DNA of 31,727 nucleotides from Proteromonas lacertae (Eukaryota; Sar; Bigyra; Opalinata; Proteromonadidae): assembly GCA_002245135.1 (NCBI GenBank), contig NGBS01001235.1, forward strand, positions 1-31,727, read 5' to 3'. Each line of letters begins with the position of its first letter. Position 1 is the stretch's first letter. Made by a program: the position numbers and the translations under genes. Positions 22,344 to 31,727 of the stretch are shown here, piece after piece. The notes beneath the pieces are model-generated. The model was not told the DNA's origin, did no database searches, and was given only the letters and a program-made list of their open reading frames with translations.

Positions 22344-22989
22344 GGTGTTGTTGCTCGCCATTTGTCATAGTTGGCCGTTTGCCTACCAGACACTTTTAAA
22401 ACAAACTAAATGTATATTCTTACTTGTCTTGATGAAAAATTGTTACTTTTATACTTACTTTGTTATATGACCTACCTCTGCAGTATACTTTTTTGTTAAT
22501 ATAAATAGTTTGAATATTTGCGCCGTTTGTTTTCTAGAAATTTTTGAAACAAACTAAATGCATATTTAGCTAATATAGACTAAAATACATTAGCTGAAAT
22601 GATTAGAACAACTTAATGCTGATCATAAGACATTTAAAATGAAAATAGAAAATATAGAATCAAGCCTCACTCAAGCCTATTTTTACATTTCTATTTTTAT
22701 ATATAAAGTTTTAATAATTATTATATTCTAATCATTTCAGCTTATGTATTTTAGTCTGTATTAGCTAAATATGCATTTAGTTTGTTTCAAAAATATCTAG
22801 AAAACAAACGGCGCAAATATTCAAACTATTTATATTAACAAAAAAGTATACTGCAGAGGTAGGTCATATAACAAAGTAAGTATAAAAGTAACAATTTTTC
22901 ATCAAGACAAGTAAGAATATACATTTAGTTTGTTTTAAAAGTGTCTGGTAGACAAACGGCCAACTATGACAAACGGCGCACAACAGGTG
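22344..22989. mobile_element. Foldback/MITE-like element with about 265-bp inverted repeats
   Basis: The arm 22344-22608 is inverted at 22726-22989 with high identity, around a 117-base AT-rich centre. The outer ends read roughly TGTTG...CGCC(A/G)TTTGTCATAG. Within each arm the module GCCGTTTG ... AAACAAACTAAATG(C/T)ATATT occurs twice in tandem (left arm about 22374-22415 and 22521-22567), so the arm itself grew by internal duplication. There is no transposase or other ORF of substance inside. The small open frames here are shadows of the arms. The arms are less AT-rich than their surroundings. I see no clear target-site duplication. It could be a non-autonomous DNA transposon or a simple foldback repeat. 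Confidence 0.65.
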
Positions 22990-22990
22990 T

Positions 22991-23031
22991 TTCACTTGGA
23001 TCGTGAAATCAATTCACGATCCAAAAGTGAA
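22991..23031. repeat. Hairpin with 7+10 bp stem beside the inverted-repeat element
   Basis: TTCACTT then GGATCGTGAA is followed by a 5-base loop (ATCAA), then TTCACGATCC and, after two unpaired bases, AAGTGAA. It starts two bases beyond the right arm of the inverted-repeat element. A run of T follows. It could be an independent short palindrome or the fused ends of another element. Confidence 0.6.
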
Positions 23032-23127
23032 GGACTTTTTTTTTGTATAGATTCGATCTAGCTAATGATGCTGAATTGATCTATATCATTTTTATTATTT
23101 AATTATGTTTCAAGGGTCAAAAAACAA

Positions 23128-23162
23128 TAGGGTGAAATAATACAGTGTTTGATTTCACCCTA
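23128..23162. repeat. Hairpin with perfect 11-bp stem
   Basis: TAGGGTGAAAT at 23128-23138 is inverted as ATTTCACCCTA at 23152-23162, around a 13-base loop. It is the third inverted structure within 800 bases, and no gene overlaps it. Confidence 0.6.
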
Positions 23163-23290
23163 ATGCTCATTATTATAATCATGTAACAATAAATATCATG
23201 TCAATCAATCAAAATTTACTTTTGCATATTTAATTCATAAATAGTTTTTGGTTGATTTAACAAGGAGAATGTTTACTTAGGTTCTTTATA

Positions 23291-24135
23291 TGCTTGGTTA
23301 GTTGATTTAAAAAATAGATATATAACATAATCATCAAAAGTAAGTATAGAATTAAAGTTGGATTATACAATTGTGGATATATTAGAATTATGTAATATCA
23401 CATCAATTGACTTCGGTGATGATGATTTTCCATTTAATATAAAAGGTTTAGAAATAACAGAAGAAAAGGGAATATTTTATAACACTAATATATAAATATT
23501 ATTTATTAAATACAAATTCATTTATTTCCATTTGAAATAAACAATATTGTTAAATTTACGAAGTATATAGTTATACCAAAGTTATTACCTAAGTTGTTTA
23601 TACAATCACAATTAAACCCACCACCAACAGCAGTAAAAAATAAACTAAAAGAGTATATTAAAGTAAAACTACATGCAATATCAAATTATACATATTAAAC
23701 CTGTCATCATCAATAGTCAAACTTTTTTCGTAGATATAATTACAATAATTATCTAGAAAGTATCTGCCTATACTTTATTATTTTTATTTAAAGAGCAAAT
23801 TGAAAAGTGAATTGAAAGGAAGAAATTGTTAACACTATTGACCAATGTAAACTAATCTATATAGCAATGTTCTGTTCTGGAAAATTTCTTGATAAATTAA
23901 AGGTAATTTATTATAACATACTTTCTCATCTATTTTATTAAATATTTTTAAAATCTCATTATGAAAGCAATCAAAGGTTCAATCCTATCATACAAGATTT
24001 TCTATACAATTTTAATTACTATTCATAATCATTACTTATTAGTGTAAAATATTACTACTTTTTAGATTAAAATCTTCGAGATATAATCTATGAAGATATA
24101 TTAATGACTGTTTTAAATAACACACAATAATAATA
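23291..24135 (+). pseudogene. Decayed gene fragment, copy B of a pair
   Basis: The first 95 bases are clearly related to 21269-21360. The frame then reads IELKLDYTIVDILELCN, SIDFGDDDFPFNIKGLEI and ends at TAA near 23497. A second stretch (about 23547-23699) reads KYIVIPKLLPKLFIQSQLNP and PPPTAVKNKLKEYIKVKLH before a stop. A short tail near 24085-24130 reads DIIYEDILMTVLNNTQ and a stop. No continuous gene can be drawn. The family is unknown but shared with copy A, and both lie on the same strand either side of the inverted-repeat element. Confidence 0.4.
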
Positions 24136-24156
24136 ATAATAAATTATTATATATTC

Positions 24157-27100
24157 TTAAACCATTTCAATCTGTATATTATCTATTAAAACAGGAAAAG
24201 ACATCACTTTCTTTCCTTCAATTGAATCAGGAGATTCAATTGAAGAAGGAACTTTATGATCAGATTCAATTTCAGATTCACTACATTCTTTACATTCATC
24301 ATCAAATATTGGAGATTTTCTTGGCAGAAATGAAGAATAATGAACAGGCATTGGAGATCTATTTGAAACATTCATAAAATACTCAGAAGAGTTTCTAAAA
24401 GTAGTAGAAGAATCTGATTGAGCAGTATAATATGATATTTGTTCGGTAATACTATTATCTGTGAAATTATCACTGTTGATATCTACAGATATTAATCTTA
24501 TTCTTTCTAATTTTACATTCTCTTCATAATCATTATCATTATAATAAATGTTATATGTAAAATCACTATTCACTTTATTAATTATTCCATCATAATATCT
24601 GTTCTTATTGTGATAATTAACAAATACATGTTTTCCTATACTTAACTTTAAATTATTATCATTTATAATTTCGATTCTTCTCTTATTAATATCCTGTTTA
24701 TATATTTCTATATCTTTAAAATAAATATCATAATTTCCATTTGATTTTATTTTGTTGATAATTCCTAGATTGTTAGGATATTCATAATATTTAACTTCAT
24801 CACCAATCTTAAATATGTAATTTGAGTAATCTTTGTATTTTCTAATAAACTCAATTTCACTATTTGTTATTAACTTACCATCTTCATTTACTATTGTGTA
24901 TTTATTATTGTTGTTTTCATTATCATTGTTTATCACTCCAACTCTCCATTTAGTATGTTTTAATCTTTTATAAATCACTTTTTCATTCTTTACAAAATCA
25001 TTAGAATAATTATTCGATTTATTATTTTTATTTTGCTTAAACTTAATATCTCCAAATTCAATGTTTTCTTTATAATCTCCATCATCGAATAAAATATTAA
25101 CTGTTCCATTATCATTTATTCTGTTGATTATTCCGTTATAATAATGTTCTTTTCCATATCTAGCTTTTACTTTATCTCCTACTTCATATATTGGTAAATT
25201 TAATCCTTTTTTTGAACTGTTATAATGGTAATTACAATAAGTAATATTTGAGCTTTTAATATTCTCATATTTTTTATTATTCTCATCAAATAAATTATAA
25301 TTATTGTTATTATTATAGTTTGATATTATACCAATCTTATATTTATCATTATTAACTTTAAATAATACAATATCTCCTTTATGATATTTCTGATTTGTTT
25401 TATCTTTATAAAACCTAATATATTCAGATTCACAAGTTACAATTCCATTTTCATTTTGTTTCAATAACTTTTCACCTGGTTGGATTTTATATGCGCCATT
25501 ATAATAATATAATATATGACCAACATACCATTTCTTAAAGAAGTAATAAATGATCAAATCACCAGGTTTATAGAGAATAATACAATTACTATTACTCTCT
25601 AACTGATCATTTATATTATAAAAATTTGAAATAGATAGTGAGGAGGTATTAGGATTTCCTTCTCTTCTGATTATTTTACTATAATCTTTATCATATGCAT
25701 CATAACTATAATTATTATTGTCTTTTATTTTTGATTTTTCATATTGCATTGTATTATCATAAAATACAATATCTATATTCTTGTCTATTGTTTTAATTAT
25801 GTTATTATTATTATTATTATTATTTCCTAGTTCAATTGGTACGTATATAAATGAATAACTAACAGCACCAGTTTTGGAATTAATACTTCCATTTGTCAAA
25901 CACATTTTATCATTATTAATATAATATAGATCACTTTCTTTTGTTGATTTACTACTAAGACTATTATTATTCTTTAGATGATTCATTTTTCGAATATAAT
26001 TAGCTGGAACATTTTCTTCGTAGAATTTACCACTCTTTATATTATACAAATTGTTATTATAACCAACAATTATTCCATAATAAAAAATAAAACTTCCAAC
26101 GAATCGATAAGCAACTTCATCTCCAATTTCATATTTCATAAACTCTGAAGAAGTTGTCTCCAAAGAAAATAATGAAATATTCTTATAGATAATGTCATCT
26201 TTAATGCACAAATCAAATGTATTATTTTTATATATGTTTAATATTTTACAACTTATTTTCTTCATTTTATTGTTGATCAATACAAAAGAATCAACAGTAT
26301 CACCGATTCTATAACCAGTATTATTAAATAGCATTACATTCTTATCATTTATTGATTCTAATGGTTTTACATAGTCTGTTAACACATTATTCACTTTATC
26401 ACCATTCTGAAAGGTAATTTGATATGTTTTACTATGTTTATAAAAATCAGTGATTATTCCTTCATATCCATTATTCTGTAGGATTACATTGTCATTTATT
26501 TTATATATTTTATCACTATTATTCTTTATTGGAACTATTTCTTTATAAGGAATATGAGTGAGTGATGATTTTGTTTCTTCAGAAGTAATAATTTCATAGA
26601 ATATATTGTTATTACTCTCCATTTTAATCTCACTAATTCTTCCTCTTATTTTTCCTTTATTATTGTCTTTGTTATTACTATTCCATTCAACAGTTTCATT
26701 AATTTGAAATATGTATTTTTTATTTAATCTTTTAAACAATTTCTTTATACAGAATATTAGTGGAGATTGTATGTTCTTTAGTGGAATATTTCTTTCAATA
26801 CAATTTGGTGGATAAAATACATCACATGTTGAATTATTATTATTAATACCCAAAAGAATTGATTTAATCACTTTATTTTGATATTTACTTCTTATTTTTA
26901 TATGATCACCTATTCTATACTTTTTATTATTGATAAAAGTCTCAATATTTGATATTTGACTATGACCATTATTGCTATTGTCATTCAACTTTATTTCATT
27001 ATAAGAAACATTAATATAATAACTACCATCTTCACAGGTTATATCGTATGTTCCATCTTTATTGATATGAGAAATAATACCAAATTTTGGTTGAGTATAA

Positions 27101-27310
27101 ATTACTTTTTCACCAATTTTAAACTTTTGTATTTTTGTGTTATAAATTTCATCAATAAATTTCTTAATTCCTTTTACTTTTTCATTGAATAATTCTATTG
27201 AATTACTATCTTTTTTATTGTTATTTACCCAAACAGTTGTCTCCATTATAAACTTGTATATTTCATCACTGTATTGAGGATGGAAGAATAAAATATCCTT
27301 CAACTCATGT
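24157..27310 (-). other. Tudor/SH3-like repeat region (last exon of the Hsp-like fusion)
   Basis: Twelve repeats can be delimited by their opening strand. Examples are FKIGEKVIYTQPKFGIISHI, YRIGDHIKIR, YKINDNVILQNNGYEGIITD, YRIGDTVDSF, YEIGDEVAYRF, YKPGDLIIYY, YHKGDIVLFK, YEVGDKVKARYG, FKIGDEVKYYEYPNNLGIIN and LSIGKHVFVNYH. Each continues with a G-I-I strand, a DGTY/NGNY turn and an acidic F/Y-DDxDY-EN strand. Repeats diverge strongly from one another, unlike the TPR array, so this is an old expansion. The Asn-rich loops between strands are AAT-coded. Confidence 0.6.
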
Positions 27311-30071
27311 CTATTGATTTATAATATATAAATAATAAAATAACTATACATTTTTACTTTTATTTCTGGTCTAATTATCTTAGTAATATAATCAATACTT
27401 AATTGTTTTAAATCTGATATTTTATTTTCCACTTCTTGGATCTTCATTTCCACTTCAGATATTTCAATATTGTTATAATTATTACTTTCAGCTTTGCATA
27501 TATAATTCTGTATTTCAAATGATATGTCCAATATATTCTTTTGAAACTTACTGATTTGTATAAATATCTCATTATATTCACTAATTTTCAACTGCAATTC
27601 ATTAAAATAAGTTGAAATTTGAATTTGACACTTTGGTAACAAATCATCCAATAGATTTTACATTTTTCAATTTCTTCATTCAAATTCTCATAATATTTTG
27701 TCTCTAATTTATTCACATTAAAATTACTCACTAACTTTTGCTTTATTTTTACTATAATATTGTCAATATTACCGACTATATTTTTATCAACTGAATCTGG
27801 TAATGTATTGGGTAATCTCTTTCTTTGCCTCTCAATTTTCTCAAACTGTTTGATGCTGGTTTGAATGACTATAATAAGAATTTTCATTCTTTCATTTTCT
27901 TGTTCAATTTCAGCAGATTTATTCTTTAGAACAATTGCTGGTGGTTCTTCTTCTTCATTCTCATAATTATCTGAAATTGAAAAAGTATGAATTTCATTAG
28001 AATATTGTATATATTCAATAAGATTATTAAAAGACTGTAATTCATATGTTATACTTTTCAATTCTTTAAATAAACTGTCAAAAATACATCTATATAAAAA
28101 TAATGTATATAATTAAAATATACATTTGCTTATTATAATTTTCTATCTCTTTTATTGTCTCTTCACATATAAATAACATTGATTCAATCTTATTATTAAG
28201 TTCTTGCAGTTTCAATATATCTTTCTCTGCATGAATTTGTTCTTGTATTTCATTGGTTAGAGTTTCTACTTTTTCTCTACTTTTCTCATTCAATTTACCT
28301 CTTCTTATTAATTCCTCTGATTTTTCTTTATATTTTGTTATTTCTTCTATTATTATATCTTTATATTCTTCCTATAAAAATATAATATTAAAAAAAATAA
28401 CTAAATACTTTTATTTCTTCTAATCCTTTGTTAATCAAACATTTATAACTTTCCACTTTCTTACTATCCAAATCATTACTACTTAATATCTTCTTTTCAT
28501 TACAAAATAAGTGCATAATTTTATGTTTATATTGTCTGTCATTATTATTATTATCTCTATCATTGATTCTATATACACACATAAATATATCATGATAGGT
28601 TGATATTAATTCTTTCAATTCATTCTTATATTTCTCATTCTGTTTTTTACTGTCTTTGTATTTTTCGATTAACTGTTTTATATATTGGTTATACTGATTA
28701 TCATTATTATTATTATCTTCACTCTCTGGTATTATATAATTTTCTATCTCATATTTCCATATATTATTATTGATTAATGATTTATAATAACAACCATTAC
28801 ATTCGTTTATATTGCTATATAATCTAAAATACTATAATTTACACCTATTTCTGACAAACATGTTTGAATAATGGTTTTAAATGGTTTTAATGATAAAAAT
28901 TTTCCAACTAACACTACTTTCATTTCTTTTTCTTTCAATTCACTTTTTATTATACTATCTTTTATAATACTTGATAATCTACTTTCTATTGTATTATAAA
29001 TCGATTTATTTTCATAATTGGAAGGTGAAAATGAGTATTTTAATTCTGATTTTGCAAATTCATCCAATTTATTGTTTGAAATATAAAATGTAAAATCTTT
29101 TCCATTTAAATCTTCCACAACAACATCTATTGTCTCTTTATTGCATAATTCATATTTTAAACATCTTATCTTCTCCATTAGACTGATCTTAAATTCTTTT
29201 GTTTGATCATTTAACTGTATTTTCTCATCTTTCATTAATTTGTCATTTATATAATCATAAATCATTTTATCTATTAATCTATCACCTAAATAACCATCAT
29301 AACTATTCGAAAGTATCTTACACTTCTCCTATTCACATAAAATTAAAATACGAAATTATACTGTATTAACCTGTATTATTGTAGAGGATGTTGAAATTGA
29401 ATCTATTTGAAGAATCATCAAGTTTTCTGTGTCTTTTATTTCTTCTCTATTACTGTATGCATATGATAAAGCAATTGCCTCATAATCTGATATCACATTT
29501 ACACTTCTATAATCACATAATTCAATTACACTCTTAATCTTGTTTTTAATTACTATTGATGAATAATAATAAGAAGGGATTGAAATGATTATATCTGTTT
29601 TATTCAATGAACATTCATACATGTTCATAAATGAAGAAACGAGGATATAGTCTACTGACTGACAGTTTCCTTTTTTACCAATTCTAAATGTATCAGTATC
29701 TTCATTATAATTTACATCATAAGGAAAGTGAAGCTCAATTACATCTTTGGGGTTGATTTTGGTATTTTCTTTAAGAAGGAGATAATTTTCAAGATAGAAA
29801 ATATCTTGAATATTATCAATATTTTTACATGTATTGAAGATGTTCTAAATATTAATAAAGTTGAACATACTTGAATTTGGTTTTCAGATGATATATGGCC
29901 CTCTATCTCACCTTTTGATGAACTTAACCTACAATATAATCCAGATGATTTATACCTTAACTCATTATTAACTTCCTGTGATTCTGTTTCTGATATACTA
30001 CTTTTGACCTTATTTTCTTTCATCAACATATTACCACTTCCTAAGGAAACAACAACAACTGCTTCTATCAT
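24157..30071 (-). CDS. Degenerate Hsp70/Hsp110-like domain fused to coiled coil and about 12 Tudor/SH3-like repeats
   Basis: This six-exon gene encodes about 1,910 residues. Introns: 29845-29870 (26 nt), 29329-29370 (42), 28372-28408 (37), 28090-28123 (34), 27311-27349 (39). The N-terminal 400 residues follow an Hsp110-like nucleotide-binding domain: VVVVSLGSGN (phosphate-1 position), TDIIISIPSYYYSS, SVNVISDYEAIALSYAY, GYLGDRLIDKMIYDY, VVLVGKFLSLKPFK, NECNGCYYKSL. The nucleotide motifs are eroded: no Asp in DLGxx, no glycines at phosphate-2, VGK for VGG. ATPase activity is doubtful. No beta substrate-binding domain is seen; helical, charged coiled coil fills about 420-850. Exon 6 holds about twelve repeats of 50-80 residues shaped like YEVGDKVKARY...YYNGIINRINDNGTVNILFD...ENI, a small beta-barrel (Tudor/Agenet-like) pattern, then a Ser/Glu-rich tail. 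One-base frame steps occur near 28810 and 27665. Its 5' end lies 142 bases from the stop of the next gene. Confidence 0.65.
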
Positions 30072-30213
30072 TAATTAGGTCTCTATATCATTCAATAAAC
30101 CACAGTACGTTGGTCAAAAAATTACTCGTTTCAAGTTTTTTGTTTTTTGTTTTTTTACTCAAAATCCAATCACAAATTGAATAATAAAATAATTTAAACA
30201 AAACATTATTAAG

Positions 30214-31727
30214 TTAAAGATCAAGATCAGTTCTCAGAGATTTGATTTTCTGTAATAAAGAGTTACACTCTTTCTTTCTCACATTTATATAACTTTCTGA
30301 GTATTCTAGATATTCATCGATAAGATCTGGAGTTAAATCAGCTACATTTTCTTGAATATAATTTACTAATTCTTTCTCTTCGTTCAAAAGCACCATTAGT
30401 GTCTCAATACTGGTTTTATGATCATGTAGTATTGGTAATAAGAAATTGAAATTATTATTTCTATCCACAGAAGGTTGGGGAGGTGGCAAACTCGATGATC
30501 CCGAATTAGTAGGAATCAGAGGCACAGGAGGTACACTTGCAGATAAATCTTTTTCTATCATCGTTGGTCGTAAAAATAAACCTTTTTTCTCTGGACATTG
30601 AAAATATCTCACTCCTTGTATCTCTCCATCGTTTTTACCATCTCCATTTATTAGTTCCACTCCTATCCATATGCCACTACCAAATTGAGTCTTTCCTATA
30701 AATCGTATATAAGCACTTAATTTCCCAGTTTTTAAATTACAGATAACTCTATCACCAACATTAAATTTGTTTGAATTAAGACTACTTGAAGGAGAACTGC
30801 CTGAAAACCCATCAGTTGTTGACTGAACAGTAGATCCCGAAGGAATTGTAGTGAGTGGCTGTTGAACAGGCACAGGAGGTATATTAGGAGGAATAACAGG
30901 ATTTGTCTTATTATTTGCAGTTAAATTGACGTTATTAGCTAATTCATTTCACAAGTGGAGTTTAGTGATTCAAATGATAGTCTATCTTGACCAATTAAAT
31001 GTAATAAAATATCACGAACACTATCTCTCTTCCCAGGCTCTGCCTGCATTCTTTTAGAATGAGAGCTAAATATTGGCATTTCTGTTATTGTATCTTCATC
31101 TTCATCTATGTAACTACTATTATTTGTGGATTGAACTGGTTTTGGATTTGGAACTGAATTAGTGATATTTGTGGATGATGATGAGGAGGATGTAACAGTA
31201 GGTGGAGTTGTTCTTGACATTTTTCTTGTATGGTGTATAATACTTTCTACTTGGTGATTTCTCTATTAAACATAAAGATATTTGTATATACTATCACTGT
31301 CTTGATCACTACTATTAAATGGAGAAGAATGGTTTGAATTTCGATAATATGGACTTGATATTGTCGCTCTTTGAATTGTATCACCAGAAACACGATGCGT
31401 TGAGGAACCACCACCACTTCCACTACCACCACTACTACTATTACTCACACTAGATTGAATTTCTATAATGAAATAATTCATATAACATACTCATTGCTGA
31501 TTTTGGAACAATCTTAGGTATTCCTGAGATTGAGTTCTTTCTATTACCTTCTGATACACTTCCTGCACTAGATGAATCTAAATCTTCAATGGCTCTGTCC
31601 AATAAGATTTTCTTTCTATCATCACAGGAATTATATATTTTCAATGCATTTTTTCTCCAGTTCTTTGCTAATATCGCATAACAGCATCGAGCAAAATATC
31701 GAGCATCTTTCCTGCATCATGTAAACC
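30214..31727 (-). CDS. Microtubule plus-end protein: TOG/CLASP-like end, SxIP motif and CAP-Gly domain (5' end outside window)
   Basis: Partial: the gene enters from the right edge. The first readable exon has an intron acceptor near 31714 and encodes DARYFARCCYAILAKNWRKN, resembling the last helices of a CLASP/TOG domain (weak). A basic Ser-rich stretch contains SGIPK at 31513-31527, an SxIP-type EB1-binding motif. Introns: 31463-31490 (28 nt) and 31263-31291 (29 nt). After Ser/Thr-rich linkers comes a good CAP-Gly domain (FNVGDRVICN...FIGKTQFGSGIWIGVEL, GKNDG, GVRYFQC, GLFLRP), which in the family binds C-terminal EEY/F of tubulin, EB1 and CLIP. A helical C-terminus follows (SLLQKIKSLRTDLDL, stop at 30214). 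The frame steps once near 30953 (AAA run) and perhaps near 31222. If those steps are real, the CAP-Gly part would be a separate gene starting near 30873. Confidence 0.65.

Noticed and set aside
22279-22470. 63-residue frame MIPFIVYWDC...
   Set aside because: It lies across the left arm of the inverted repeat and has no conserved feature.
1-31727. Ciliate genetic code (TAA/TAG as Gln), suggested by the tiny introns
   Set aside because: No conserved domain read here contains in-frame TAA or TAG, and the genes end at these codons.
1-31727. tRNA, rRNA or virus-like elements
   Set aside because: I saw no cloverleaf, rRNA core, reverse transcriptase, integrase or capsid-type signature.

Overview
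The window comes from the nuclear genome of an AT-rich microbial eukaryote. It contains spliced genes with very short GT-AG introns (mostly 26-54 nt), a mitochondrial pyruvate dehydrogenase component, and trafficking and microtubule genes. Stops are TAA/TAG and I see no reassigned codons, so the standard code fits. Asn-rich tracts resemble dictyostelid proteins, but introns this short do not, and I cannot name the lineage.

Layout. Three genes lie on the + strand: a TUG/ASPSCR1-like UBX protein (75-2209), a pyruvate dehydrogenase E2-like protein lacking the catalytic motif, i.e. an E3-binding-protein type (2316-3833), and an STK11IP-like leucine-rich-repeat protein (4092-7648). The rest is on the - strand. 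A giant pseudokinase-TPR gene occupies 7851-16755. Next come an orphan Sly1 C-terminal fragment (about 16898-17128) and an ARM/HEAT-type solenoid gene (17306-20958). A 3.2 kb gene-poor stretch follows, holding two decayed gene copies around a 0.65 kb inverted-repeat element and several hairpins. Then comes a degenerate Hsp70/Hsp110-like ATPase domain fused to coiled coil and about twelve Tudor/SH3-like repeats (24157-30071). Last is a TOG/CLASP-like plus CAP-Gly microtubule protein that runs off the right edge.

The outstanding feature is the TPR array at 8262-15390: 51 near-identical units of about 139 bp. Each unit is one complete 37-38 residue TPR exon plus one 28-nt phase-0 intron, so the array is about 51 consecutive 111/114-nt exons separated by almost identical ultra-short introns. 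All exons are multiples of three and all splice sites match, so any exon skipping keeps frame, while any retained intron brings an immediate stop. Groups of five units recur as blocks of 698-699 bp, showing recent block duplication.

Many genes (E3BP, STK11IP 5' part, ARM, Hsp-Tudor, CAP-Gly, three array units) contain places where the reading frame resumes one base out of step, usually in an A run. This looks more like residual homopolymer error in the assembly than biology, but it affects how far exact exon models can be trusted. All exon models are read by eye from frame continuity and GTAT...TAG boundaries.
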